Shown: positions 1-7,587 of the stretch, piece after piece
Layout: every line of letters begins with the position of its first letter
Numbering within the stretch: position 1 is the stretch's first letter
Assembly: GCA_003501385.1 (NCBI GenBank)
Contig: DNPN01000096.1
Span: 1 to 30,147 of the forward strand
DNA length: 30,147 nucleotides
Direction: 5' to 3'
From: Rhizobium sp.
GTDB taxonomy: Bacteria; Pseudomonadota; Alphaproteobacteria; Rhizobiales; Rhizobiaceae
Translations under genes and position numbers: made by a program
Notes under the pieces: model-generated
What the model saw: only the letters and a program-made list of their open reading frames with translations
Database searches by the model: none
Told to the model about the DNA's origin: nothing

Positions 1-2
1 TC

Positions 3-1688
3 TCCGGCAAACCCGGAGCGGTTCACCTTGTTGAGCTTCCTCGAACACTTCAAGAAGCCATTAATTCAAGCAAAGCCATCCATTCCGGCCGTCATTTAGG
101 CTCCTATACAAAGCCATCAGATGAAATCGCCAAAGAGGCTGAAGCTTTCTTATCCGAACACGGTGATGACGCTTGCTCCGCAAAATCAGCACTCCGTGAG
201 GCATTTTCGGCCTTGCAAAAAGAAATGCGCTCATCACTGGAAAACCAGAGTCTTCTTACAAATACACTTAAATCGCTGGATCCAGATGGGGATATTGCCA
301 AGCAATTTTCCAATGGAGTGAATAACTCTTTTTATGAAAACTCACCTTCCTATCAAAAATTGAAGGATATCTTGGGTGGTGCCGAGACGCAGGCAGAAAA
401 ATTGGCACCTGTTGTGGAAGAAGGATTTTCCGCGAAATCGGCATTGGGGACTGCAGCTAGGGCGCTAGAGTTTTTTGGCTCAGCAGTCGGGGGAGCTGTC
501 GTTGAGTATTTCACGGATGCACCATCACTCAATGATGGTGAACAAGAACTTATAGATCGAATTAATAGCCAAAGCTATCAACGCCCTGAAGTGACAGATT
601 CCATGCGAGCCGCTGCCGCGGCAGACGATACGTTGGATGGCCCAGAATCAGCATATGGTGCGACAAGTTACGCTGGACAAAATGACAACTTCGATAGGCC
701 TAGTAATCCTGATGACTCACCTTCTGAGCGGGGTCCTGGCCCCGGTATGAATAATCAGGGCTATCAGGGGACTGCCACAGATACCTACGACACGCCCTCT
801 GAACAAGGACCTGGGCCAGGTATGACCTCAACCTCTAGCTCTGTGAGCATGAGAGACAGTGTATATAATCAGCTTGATCCGTCGCAGCCTGATCCGTCCA
901 ATGTTGCTCCTGCAGAGCTTGAGAGTGCGATGAACCAGACAGCCGCTGTGGGGTATCAAGCACCACAGACTGCGCAAGATTTTGAACCGGTAGAACCCAT
1001 TGATGCACCACCGGAGGCACCAGAGGTGTCGGAACCAGCACCAACGGATCTGTCGACGACCACCGACGAAAATAACCCAATGGGTTGGAATGACCCGAAT
1101 AATGGCGGTGACGACGATGATGATGACGATGACGACAATGACGACAACCCAGTCCTGCTCGATCTCTCAGGCAAAGGCCTGACCATCAAGACACTGAATG
1201 CCTCGACCCATTATCAGGATATGACAGGTCACGGGGAGTTGAACCACACTGCCTGGGCCGCCGATGGCGAAGGCGTGCTGGCCATCGATGTCAATGGCGA
1301 TGGCAAGATTGATCAGTTGAACGAGATTGATTTCAAGGCGTGGGATCCATCGGCAAAAACGGACCTTGAGGCGATTGCCCATTTGTTTGACAGTAACCAC
1401 AATGGCAAGCTGGATGTGGGCGATGCGGCGTTTTTAAAGTTCCGCGTCGTGGTGGATGGCAAGGTCGAGACTTTGGCGGAAGCTGGGATTTCCTCGATCA
1501 ATCTGATGGCATTTGGTGCGGGTCAGACTTTTACCGATGGTTCAAAAACAACAGGTACGACCACGTTTACCCGAACAGATGGCACAATTGCCCTTCGACC
1601 TGCCCATGTGAACTTTTTACACGTACTTTCAATCCACCCCGAAAAGGCATGGCTGAACGTGCTGCGAGGCGTGCCTGCTGGTGTTTGA
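3..1688 (+). CDS. Partial Asp-rich, calcium-binding-like protein (5' end outside window, C-terminus possibly damaged)
   Basis: The reading frame is open from base 3, so the gene begins before the window; the first internal ATG is at 213. I do not recognise the N-terminal part, which looks helical and Lys/Glu/Ala-rich. The middle is low complexity, with two copies of a PSE(R/Q)GPGPGM motif (near 721-750 and 798-825), a Pro/Glu/Ala stretch and a run of about nine Asp (near 1110-1136). After this comes a compact block starting NPVLLDLSGKGL that carries two EF-hand-like loops, DVNGDGKID and DSNHNGKLD. This block resembles the dockerin/EF-hand-like segment of large secreted rhizobial and RTX-type proteins (family knowledge). 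After FTRTDGT near 1585 the family resemblance stops and the frame ends in a tail I cannot match. A frameshift or deletion near 1585 is possible but unproven. Probably exported; function unknown. Confidence 0.6.
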   Translation, partial: SGKPGAVHLVELPRTLQEAINSSKAIHSGRHLGSYTKPSDEIAKEAEAFLSEHGDDACSAKSALREAFSALQKEMRSSLENQSLLTNTLKSLDPDGDIAKQFSNGVNNSFYENSPSYQKLKDILGGAETQAEKLAPVVEEGFSAKSALGTAARALEFFGSAVGGAVVEYFTDAPSLNDGEQELIDRINSQSYQRPEVTDSMRAAAAADDTLDGPESAYGATSYAGQNDNFDRPSNPDDSPSERGPGPGMNNQGYQGTATDTYDTPSEQGPGPGMTSTSSSVSMRDSVYNQLDPSQPDPSNVAPAELESAMNQTAAVGYQAPQTAQDFEPVEPIDAPPEAPEVSEPAPTDLSTTTDENNPMGWNDPNNGGDDDDDDDDDNDDNPVLLDLSGKGLTIKTLNASTHYQDMTGHGELNHTAWAADGEGVLAIDVNGDGKIDQLNEIDFKAWDPSAKTDLEAIAHLFDSNHNGKLDVGDAAFLKFRVVVDGKVETLAEAGISSINLMAFGAGQTFTDGSKTTGTTTFTRTDGTIALRPAHVNFLHVLSIHPEKAWLNVLRGVPAGV

Positions 1689-1897
1689 CGTGTTTGCGTA
1701 TCAGCACCGCGATTCGAGCCGTGTCATCGGCCTGACCATTCTCCTTGATGATCCGCGTTTGTTTGTGGGATTGGCCAATGGCAATTCCCCGCTTGATTGC
1801 TTGACCCTGTGTGGAACGGATGTTCAACATCGGCACCCATCGTCGGCTTTGCCGTTGTGTAAAGTCAAATCAACGCCGAGATCGCCACCTCTTGCAC

Positions 1898-1931
1898 TGA
1901 TCCAAACGAAGATTCATCTTGGTTTGGATCA
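1898..1931. repeat. 34-bp near-perfect inverted repeat upstream of repA
   Basis: The outer 10-base arms TGATCCAAAC (1898-1907) and GTTTGGATCA (1922-1931) are exact reverse complements. Inside them AAGAT (1909-1913) pairs with ATCTT (1916-1920) around a TC centre. The only mismatch is the G/G pair at 1908/1921. No U-tract follows on either strand, so it is not an obvious terminator. It lies about 380 bases before repA and could be a protein-binding site for partition or regulation. It does not match the usual repABC parS consensus (GTT-N10-AAC). Confidence 0.75.
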
Positions 1932-2082
1932 ATGCATAAACAAAGACCGAGTGCACGTGTGCATGAACAACGGGAATGCGTCAGTGTACGAGTCTGCCGA
2001 CTCATTGATAATGTTGCTGATTCGCGAATGACATCCGACGATTTGAGCGCGGATTGCCTTACGTTCGGTTGCAGCATTCCCT

Positions 2083-2112
2083 TTGACAACAGAAAATTCT
2101 GGTTCACATAAG
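2083..2112 (+). promoter_or_regulatory. Candidate repA promoter
   Basis: A perfect -35 hexamer TTGACA (2083-2088) is followed after 18 bases by a weak -10-like CATAAG (2107-2112), just before an AT-rich stretch. It would leave a leader of about 190 bases before repA. Only the -35 is convincing, and other AT-rich hexamers near 2150-2170 are possible -10 boxes. Confidence 0.25.
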
Positions 2113-2257
2113 CCGATTATTTAGGCCGAAATCGCACCGAAAAATGTCTAAGCTTTTATATTCTATATGTTTTTTTTAGGCATAGCGCGCGCGGTGGATT
2201 TCCCCCTGAAGGAGGAATAACCGAACAGCTCTTGTCAAAGTTTAAAGAAGACCGATA

Positions 2258-2341
2258 ATGGCGGCAGATTGCAACATGTTGAAGAAATATCGCCAGAATG
2301 GTGAAATAAATGAATGCCTGTCCGCCGCTGCCAAGGTTTGA
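2258..2341 (+). CDS. Possible 27-codon upstream peptide overlapping the repA start
   Basis: An ATG at 2258 opens a 27-codon frame beginning MAADCNMLKKYR that ends with TGA at 2339-2341, 32 bases inside repA in another frame. Its ribosome-binding site is weak (AAGAAG at 2245-2250). The repA start has no strong Shine-Dalgarno of its own, so translation of this frame could couple to repA. It may equally be chance, and no homologue is known to me. Confidence 0.2.
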   Translation: MAADCNMLKKYRQNGEINECLSAAAKV

Positions 2342-3506
2342 ATTCGACGAAAAGATCCTGCTCCAAGGTGCAGAGATCTCGCGTCGTCTTGACCAGTTGC
2401 GGCAGGAAAAATTTCAGCCAAACGCTCGCAAGACGTTAAGGCAGCTTTCGATGGCGGAAGTGGCTCACTATCTTGGTGTAAGCCCGAACAATCTTAAGCG
2501 CTTGCATCTAGAAGGCAAGGGACCTATACCGAGTACATCGTCTGGCGGGCGCCGTTTCTATACGGCGGAGCAAATGCAGGAACTGCGCGTGTTCCTGGAC
2601 CGCACCGGCAAGACGGATGCGAAGAAATATGTGCCGCACCGCAAGCCGGGTGACAAATTACAAATCGTGGCGGTGGTTAATTTCAAAGGTGGCTCTGGAA
2701 AGACCACAACAACGGCGCATCTCGCTCAGCATTTGGCATTGACGGGCCACCGCGTGCTGGCCATTGATTTGGATCCACAAGCTTCGCTGTCAGCGCTGCA
2801 TGGTTTTCAGCCAGAGCTTGATAAAAACCCATCGCTTTATGACGCTATTCGCTATGATGATGCGATTAAGCCGATCAGCGATGTGATTCAGTCGACGAAT
2901 TTTCCCAATCTCGACATTATTCCTGCTAATCTTGAGTTGCAGGAATATGAATATGATACGCCTTTGGCGATGCAAACCTCCACAGCCGGCAAGCGATTTT
3001 TTACACGGCTCGGTAAGGCATTGACCGAGGTGGATGACCGTTATGATGTTGTGGTTGTGGATTGTCCACCGCAACTTGGTTACCTGACGCTGACAGCCTT
3101 GACGGCGGCGACCTCGGTTTTGATCACCGTACATCCCCAAATGCTCGACCTGATGTCGATGAGCCAGTTTTTGCTGATGCTTGGCAATATCGTCAAGACG
3201 ATCAAGCGCGCGGGCGCCGATGTGCAGATGGATTGGTTGCGGTATTTGATTACCCGCTATGAGCCAACGGATGTGCCTCAGGCGCAAATGCTTGGCTTTA
3301 TGCATTCCATGCTGGCTGAAGAGATTCTTAAAAATCCGATGGTCAAGTCCACTGCGATCTCAGATGCGGGTCTGACCAAGCAGACGCTTTACGAAGTGGA
3401 GCGCGCCAACTTTACCAGGGGTACCTATGATCGCGCCATCGAATGCATGGATGCGGTGAACTTCGAGATTCAGGGCCTGATCCATCGCGCTTGGGGGAGG
3501 CTCTGA
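2310..3506 (+). CDS. repA: Plasmid partition ATPase RepA (ParA family)
   Basis: First gene of a repABC operon. RepA is a cytosolic ParA-type ATPase that works with RepB to segregate the replicon and usually represses its own operon. The N-terminal 100 residues include a MerR/HTH-like stretch (about 45-95, MAEVAHYLGVSPNNLKRL). The deviant Walker A motif KGGSGKTT is at 126-133, the A' motif DLDPQAS at about 153-159, and a Walker B-like VVVVDCPPQLG follows near 245. The length of 398 aa is normal for plasmid RepA. An in-frame TAA directly before the ATG (2307-2309) rules out a longer start. The ribosome-binding site is weak (GGTGAA). The TGA overlaps the repB ATG by one base, which indicates translational coupling. 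Confidence 0.95.
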   Translation: MNACPPLPRFEFDEKILLQGAEISRRLDQLRQEKFQPNARKTLRQLSMAEVAHYLGVSPNNLKRLHLEGKGPIPSTSSGGRRFYTAEQMQELRVFLDRTGKTDAKKYVPHRKPGDKLQIVAVVNFKGGSGKTTTTAHLAQHLALTGHRVLAIDLDPQASLSALHGFQPELDKNPSLYDAIRYDDAIKPISDVIQSTNFPNLDIIPANLELQEYEYDTPLAMQTSTAGKRFFTRLGKALTEVDDRYDVVVVDCPPQLGYLTLTALTAATSVLITVHPQMLDLMSMSQFLLMLGNIVKTIKRAGADVQMDWLRYLITRYEPTDVPQAQMLGFMHSMLAEEILKNPMVKSTAISDAGLTKQTLYEVERANFTRGTYDRAIECMDAVNFEIQGLIHRAWGRL

Positions 3507-4477
3507 TGGCGCGTAAAAATCCCTTTGCCAATCTCATGAATGAAACGCTAGCGAACAGCCCAGCCGTGCGTGATTACTCGGTGAGTGGCGCGTCACGGTC
3601 CATCATGTCGACGATTGACGAGCTCGCGGAACGGGCCGATAGGCTGTTGCAGGGTGAGACTATTGTCGAGCTTGATCCAGATGTGATCGATAGCTCTTTT
3701 GTTCAAGATCGAATTGATGATAGCGGTGATGAGTTTCAAGAACTTGTCGCGGCTATTCGAGAGCGCGGACAGGATTCTCCGATCCTTGTTCGTCCGCATC
3801 CCGTCCATACGGCGCGCTACATGGTGGTGTTTGGTCATAGACGGTTGAGCGCTATGCGCTTATTGGATCGCAAGGTGCGTGCAGTTGTCAAAACTCTGGA
3901 TGATCGTGATCATGTGATTGCACAGGGGCAGGAGAATTCTGCCCGGGCCAACCTGTCTTTCATTGAAAAAGCAATGTTCGCGAAAAAACTGGTGGCGCTG
4001 AACTATGACAGTGACAACGCAACGGTGCTGTCTGCCTTGTCAACGGACCGTGCCACCTTGTCGAAAATGCTGTCTGTGAGCATAATTGCGCAGGATATTC
4101 TCGATTTTATCGGTTCCGCCAAGCTACCAGGACGCGATCGTTGGTACGAGATGCAGCAGTTGCTGGAGGTGCCGAAAAATCTTCAGCGGGTGCGTGCGGA
4201 GATCGCTAAGGCTGACGTGAACGGATTGGATAGCGATGGGCGTTTTGCCTTCGTGTTTGATGCCGTGAAACGAAAAAAGAAAGCCGGCATTGTTCATCAG
4301 GCTAAACAATCCCACTGGGGTGCCTCGGACAGATCCGTAACGGCCGATATCCGCTCGGATGGCAAAAAATACACGCTGGCGCTGAAGGCAAAAGACGCTG
4401 TCGAGTTTGGTGATTATCTCGCCAGCAATCTCGACGCGCTGTATGCGGCGTTCCGCAAAAACCAACAGAATCAATAG
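3506..4477 (+). CDS. repB: Plasmid partition protein RepB (ParB family)
   Basis: Centromere-binding partner of RepA. I chose the ATG at 3506 because it overlaps the repA stop (TGATG), follows a GGGGGAGG Shine-Dalgarno at about 3493-3500 and gives the typical RepB beginning MARKNPFANL. An upstream in-frame start at 3443 would lie inside repA. At 323 aa it is of normal size. The ParB nuclease-like core is visible at about 85-160 (ERGQDSPILVRPHP ... VFGHRRLSAMRLL ... QGQENSARANLSFIEKAMFA), with the HTH region following. The cognate parS site was not found in this window by the usual consensus. Confidence 0.95.
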   Translation: MARKNPFANLMNETLANSPAVRDYSVSGASRSIMSTIDELAERADRLLQGETIVELDPDVIDSSFVQDRIDDSGDEFQELVAAIRERGQDSPILVRPHPVHTARYMVVFGHRRLSAMRLLDRKVRAVVKTLDDRDHVIAQGQENSARANLSFIEKAMFAKKLVALNYDSDNATVLSALSTDRATLSKMLSVSIIAQDILDFIGSAKLPGRDRWYEMQQLLEVPKNLQRVRAEIAKADVNGLDSDGRFAFVFDAVKRKKKAGIVHQAKQSHWGASDRSVTADIRSDGKKYTLALKAKDAVEFGDYLASNLDALYAAFRKNQQNQ

Positions 4478-4492
4478 GAGACGAAACCGCAA

Positions 4493-4529
4493 AAGAAAAA
4501 GGCCCCCAAACGTCGCCGTCGTGGAAGCC
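4493..4529 (-). terminator. Intrinsic terminator of the ctRNA
   Basis: Read on the minus strand, GGCTTCCACG and CGT-T-TGGGGGCC form a stem (two G-U pairs and one bulged T) with an ACGGCGA loop, followed directly by TTTTTCTTTT. Confidence 0.7.
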
Positions 4530-4547
4530 CTTCTCATAACCTTAAGC
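4493..4547 (-). ncRNA. Counter-transcribed antisense RNA (ctRNA) of the repB-repC intergenic region
   Basis: RepABC replicons control RepC synthesis with a short antisense RNA from the repB-repC gap (established for p42d and Ti plasmids). Here the minus strand carries a good promoter (-35 at 4577-4582, -10 at 4554-4559) and an intrinsic terminator at 4493-4529, which predicts an RNA of about 55 nt. The start base is an estimate, 7 bases after the -10. The RNA would pair with the repC leader and favour the attenuator hairpin at 4595-4613. Confidence 0.75.
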
Positions 4548-4553
4548 AAGTAG

Positions 4554-4582
4554 AGAATCGCATTTCCCCGAATCATAGTCAA
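4554..4582 (-). promoter_or_regulatory. Promoter of the ctRNA
   Basis: On the minus strand TTGACT (4582-4577) is separated by exactly 17 bases from GATTCT (4559-4554). Both the -10 (GATTC at 4555-4559) and the spacer (GATTC at 4570-4574) contain a GANTC site, the target of the CcrM methylase of alphaproteobacteria. Confidence 0.6.
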
Positions 4583-4594
4583 GAGTTTTGGCAC

Positions 4595-4613
4595 CGCTTT
4601 GGTGAGCGTTTTT
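4595..4613 (+). terminator. Attenuator hairpin in the repC leader
   Basis: CGCT (4595-4598) and AGCG (4605-4608) form a short stem followed by TTTTT (4609-4613), 28 bases before the repC ATG. An alternative stem CACC/GGTG overlaps it. This arrangement matches the ctRNA-promoted premature terminator described for repABC leaders. Confidence 0.5.
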
Positions 4614-4640
4614 CCTTTGCCTTTTGAAAGGTGAACGAAA

Positions 4641-5855
4641 ATGCAAATAGGAAATGTGTCGACGCCCTTTGGGCGGCGGTCCATGACGCTTGCCCTGGTG
4701 AAGAACCAGTTGGACACAGCGAATGCGGAATCCTGCAAATCGGTTGATAAATGGAAGGTGTTTCGCTGCGCCTGTGAAGCCCGCACCCTGCTTGGGATTA
4801 CTCAGCCTGCATTGTCGGTCTTGAATGCGCTTTTGTCTTTCTATCCAGAGACAGAATTGTCAGAAGACGCAGGCCTTGTGGTGTTTCCTTCTAATAACCA
4901 GCTTTCCGTGCGCGCCCACGGAATGAGCGGCACCACGTTGCGCCGTCATCTGGCCGCTTTGGTCGAAACAGGACTGATCATTCGCAAAGACAGTCCAAAT
5001 GGTAAGCGCTATGCCCGCAAGGATCGCTCCGGCGTGGTGGAAACTGCTTTCGGTTTCAGCCTTGCTCCGATGCTGGCTCGTGCCGAGGAACTCGCACAGA
5101 TGGCGCAACAGATTGAAATCGATAAAAAGGCACTGCGTTTGGCGAAAGAGCGCCTGACATTGTGCCGTCGGGATATTCGCAAATTGATAACCGCTGCGAT
5201 GGAAGAGGGCGCGTCAGGCGATTGGGCTTTGATGGAAAGCCAGTATATTGGTCTCGTCGCGCGCATATCGCGCAACCCATCCATGTCGGAATTGCTCTCT
5301 ATTACGCCGGAGCTTGAAGCTTTGCGCACATTGATCATCAACATGCTGGAAAAACAGGTTAATTTCAAAAAAACAGACGGCAATGATGACCAAAACGGGT
5401 GGCACATACAGAATTCAAATACAAACCACCCAACTGAATCTGAACCTAGCTTCGAACCGAAGCAGGGCGAAACCGACGTGGCTTACTCGAAACCACGCGT
5501 CGAACCGATAAAGGCTTTTCCTCTCAGTATGGTTTTACGGGCTTGCCCAACAATGGGTGACTATGGGCAAGGCGGTGTGATTTCCAGCTGGCGTGACCTG
5601 ATGGCCGCCGCAGTGTTGGTACGGGCCATGCTGGGTATTAGCCCCTCTGCCTACCAAGATGCGTGTGACGTGATGGGGCAAGAGGGTGCGGCGGCGGCGG
5701 TGGCCTGCATTCTCGAACGCGGTGGCCATATCAATTCACCGGGTGCCTATTTGCGCGACTTGACGAGGCGGGCTGCAAGGGGTGAATTTTCCTTAGGGCC
5801 GGTGTTGATGGCGTTGATCCGGGCAAACGGTGGAAGTGTCGAGAAAGCGGGTTAG
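4641..5855 (+). CDS. repC: Replication initiator RepC
   Basis: Replication initiator of repABC plasmids, and the only gene of the operon essential for replication; the origin normally lies inside its own coding sequence. The 404-aa protein begins with a family-typical FGRRSMTLALVKNQ segment and has a winged-helix N-terminal half (about 45-125, GITQPALSVLNALLSFYPE ... VFPSNNQLSVRAHGMSGTTLRRHLAALVETGLI). A basic coiled region (about 140-190) comes next, then an acidic/Asn-rich linker (about 235-290) and a conserved C-terminal domain. The ATG at 4641 follows GAAAGGTG at suitable distance. The ctRNA and attenuator upstream indicate copy-number control at this gene. Confidence 0.96.
   Translation: MQIGNVSTPFGRRSMTLALVKNQLDTANAESCKSVDKWKVFRCACEARTLLGITQPALSVLNALLSFYPETELSEDAGLVVFPSNNQLSVRAHGMSGTTLRRHLAALVETGLIIRKDSPNGKRYARKDRSGVVETAFGFSLAPMLARAEELAQMAQQIEIDKKALRLAKERLTLCRRDIRKLITAAMEEGASGDWALMESQYIGLVARISRNPSMSELLSITPELEALRTLIINMLEKQVNFKKTDGNDDQNGWHIQNSNTNHPTESEPSFEPKQGETDVAYSKPRVEPIKAFPLSMVLRACPTMGDYGQGGVISSWRDLMAAAVLVRAMLGISPSAYQDACDVMGQEGAAAAVACILERGGHINSPGAYLRDLTRRAARGEFSLGPVLMALIRANGGSVEKAG
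5356..5465. other. Candidate replication origin inside repC
   Basis: This stretch is visibly more AT-rich than the rest of repC and encodes its low-complexity linker. It contains an inverted repeat GGGTGG (5397-5402) / CCACCC (5426-5431) around an AT-rich spacer, and a palindrome GCTTCG-aac-CGAAGC (5449-5463). In studied repABC plasmids the origin lies within repC; assigning it here is inference. Confidence 0.35.
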
Positions 5856-5899
5856 GCTTGTTGCCTCGGGATCTCGGGGGAAAGCAAGTTGAGTGATCA

Positions 5900-7585
5900 T
5901 CATGATCGTCGCAGCGCGACCCCATGATGGGTGCGCAATTTTTGGAGAACGGCCTCGACCTCTCTTGCTTGCCTGGCGGAGTCCCAATCGTGTGAAAGGG
6001 CGGCAATGGCTGCGATTTCATACAATGCCATTTGGGTTAAAACGCTTTCGATTGCCATGCTCGTTCGGCGAAATACGATATCAGCAAGGGTGACTATGGA
6101 TTCATTGCGTGCGATCCAGTCAATCTCAAGGGCGCTATATTGCGGTATGGCACTCAAGCGTTGGGTGTCGTGATAGGCAGATGGCATGGCCAGAAGATTT
6201 TGGGCTGTTGTGCCGTAGCGAGAAAGCAGTGTTTCGGCGCGATCAAAACCGATGGAATTCTGGCTTGCCAGAGCCGTCAGCCAGGTTTTGCGCGCGTCGT
6301 TGCTTTCGGGAAAAGAGAGCCCGCCGCCAATGGCCATGGTTTTGGTGCTGCGAATCCTGCTGCGGTTCAAACGGTGTAAAACGGTATCGGCCACTTCCTC
6401 GGCAAATCCGCGAAAGGTTGTCCATTTTCCGCCAATGAGTGAAATGATGGCGAAGGGTCTTTGGCCGTCCGGTTCGGCTATCGGGGCCGAGTGATCCCGG
6501 CTGATCAAGCCTGGAGTTTTTGCGTCGGAGGCTGGCAAGGGGCGGATGCCGCTATAACTGTAGACGACCTGATCCCGATTGAAGGAAAGGCCGGGAAGCA
6601 GCATTCGGAGGCTCTCAAGGAAATAGTCGGTTTCTGGCTCTTCGCAGCGAACGTTTTCTGGTTCGTCACTTGGGATGTCGGTGGACCCCACCATGGCAAA
6701 TCCGAGATAATCATAAACAAGGCAAATACGACCGTCATCGGCCTCGAAATATATCATATGGCCATTGAGGCTCGTCAGCAGATCGGGATGATCAAGCAGG
6801 ATGTGTGAGCCTTTAGTACCACCGATCAGCTTGGTTGGATTGCCGAGTGTTGCGTTGACTCTATCAATCCAGGGACCACATGCGTTGATCACGAGACGAG
6901 GCTTCACCGAAAACAACTGGCCAGCGTTATCTTGGAAATTCAGCTGGCCATCATGGCAGTCGAGAAGCTGAGTGTAGGTCACTGCCTTTGATTGCGGGTT
7001 GGCATTCAACCCGTCGCGGACCAATTCATAGACGAGGCGCTCAGGTCGGCTGATTTTTGCATCATAATAGATACCACCGGCAACAGTGGTGTCGGTGAGG
7101 GGAGGAAATTGGTTTTTTGCGGCCGCCTTTGATAAAAAACGGTGGCGGGGCATAACGCGCGCCCGCGCGCCATAAAAATCATACAGTGCAAGACCGATCT
7201 TGATCAGAAGGGCACCACGACTGCGCGGCGCCGTTGTTGATCCAAACAGAGTTCGCAAGGCGGCGGGTATACCACGCATCCATGAAAACGCCGGAATGAA
7301 AGTTGGCAGCGGTTCGACACAATGGGGCGCATTTTTCAAGAGGAGGTTCCTCTCTAATGTCGATTGAGCCACGAGGGAGAACTCACCCGTTTCCAGATAT
7401 TTCAATCCGCCATGGATGAGCCGCGAGGGGGCAGCACTGGTACCTGCACCAAAATCACTCTTGTCAACCAGCAGGCAATCGACGCCCTGTTCGCAAAGAT
7501 CGCGAAACAATCCAGCGCCGTTGATGCCGCCGCCTAAAATGACCACGTCGAAAGCATCTTTTGGCAGATCGCGCTTATCACTCAT
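5900..7585 (-). CDS. GlpD-like FAD-dependent polyol-phosphate dehydrogenase (second copy)
   Basis: A 561-aa protein of the glycerol-3-phosphate dehydrogenase (GlpD/DAO) family. The N-terminal dinucleotide-binding motif GGGINGAG is at about 17-24. It is followed by the family motifs GTSAAPSRLIHGGLKYLE (about 48-65), INACGPWIDRVN and GSTDIPSDEPENV, and GGKWTTFR near 380. It is paralogous in type to eryB at 17161 but about 60 residues longer. Its ATG lies 2 bases after the stop of the FGGY kinase, so the two are translationally coupled and probably act in sequence: the kinase makes a polyol phosphate and this enzyme oxidises it, passing electrons to the respiratory chain at the membrane. Substrate unknown; glycerol 3-phosphate or an alternative polyol phosphate is possible. 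It converges with repC, 44 bases away. Confidence 0.85.
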   Translation of the reverse strand: MSDKRDLPKDAFDVVILGGGINGAGLFRDLCEQGVDCLLVDKSDFGAGTSAAPSRLIHGGLKYLETGEFSLVAQSTLERNLLLKNAPHCVEPLPTFIPAFSWMRGIPAALRTLFGSTTAPRSRGALLIKIGLALYDFYGARARVMPRHRFLSKAAAKNQFPPLTDTTVAGGIYYDAKISRPERLVYELVRDGLNANPQSKAVTYTQLLDCHDGQLNFQDNAGQLFSVKPRLVINACGPWIDRVNATLGNPTKLIGGTKGSHILLDHPDLLTSLNGHMIYFEADDGRICLVYDYLGFAMVGSTDIPSDEPENVRCEEPETDYFLESLRMLLPGLSFNRDQVVYSYSGIRPLPASDAKTPGLISRDHSAPIAEPDGQRPFAIISLIGGKWTTFRGFAEEVADTVLHRLNRSRIRSTKTMAIGGGLSFPESNDARKTWLTALASQNSIGFDRAETLLSRYGTTAQNLLAMPSAYHDTQRLSAIPQYSALEIDWIARNESIVTLADIVFRRTSMAIESVLTQMALYEIAAIAALSHDWDSARQAREVEAVLQKLRTHHGVALRRS

Positions 7586-7587
7586 GA

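Larger units (their letters stand above)
1689..2309. other. Gene-poor leader upstream of repA
   Basis: About 620 bases with no convincing gene. Open frames at 1681-2031 (+), 1567-1836 (-) and 1865-2107 (-) have no recognisable domain or good ribosome-binding site. The stretch holds a 34-bp imperfect palindrome (1898-1931), short palindromes at 1952-1963 (TGCACGTGTGCA), 1990-2003 (GAGTC-tgcc-GACTC) and 2020-2029 (ATTCGCGAAT), and five GANTC sites. An AT-rich patch lies at about 2110-2180. A strong AAGGAGG at 2209-2215 has no start codon at normal spacing. The position suggests replicon control sequences; this is inference. Confidence 0.5.

Noticed and set aside
1567..1836. 89-codon reverse open frame at the end of the left-edge gene, possible transposase remnant
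   Set aside because: The translation matches no transposase motif I know and half of it lies antisense to the left-edge coding frame.
1681..2031. 116-codon forward open frame after the left-edge gene
   Set aside because: No ribosome-binding site, no recognisable domain, and it contains the 34-bp palindrome and other repeats; more likely non-coding or decayed sequence.
1689..2309. Classical repABC parS site (GTT-N10-AAC)
   Set aside because: Every GTT in the stretch was checked by eye and none has AAC at the right distance.
5895..5907. GATCATcATGATC palindrome as terminator between repC and the oxidase gene
   Set aside because: Short and AT-rich without a U-tract, and it overlaps the oxidase stop codon; probably incidental.
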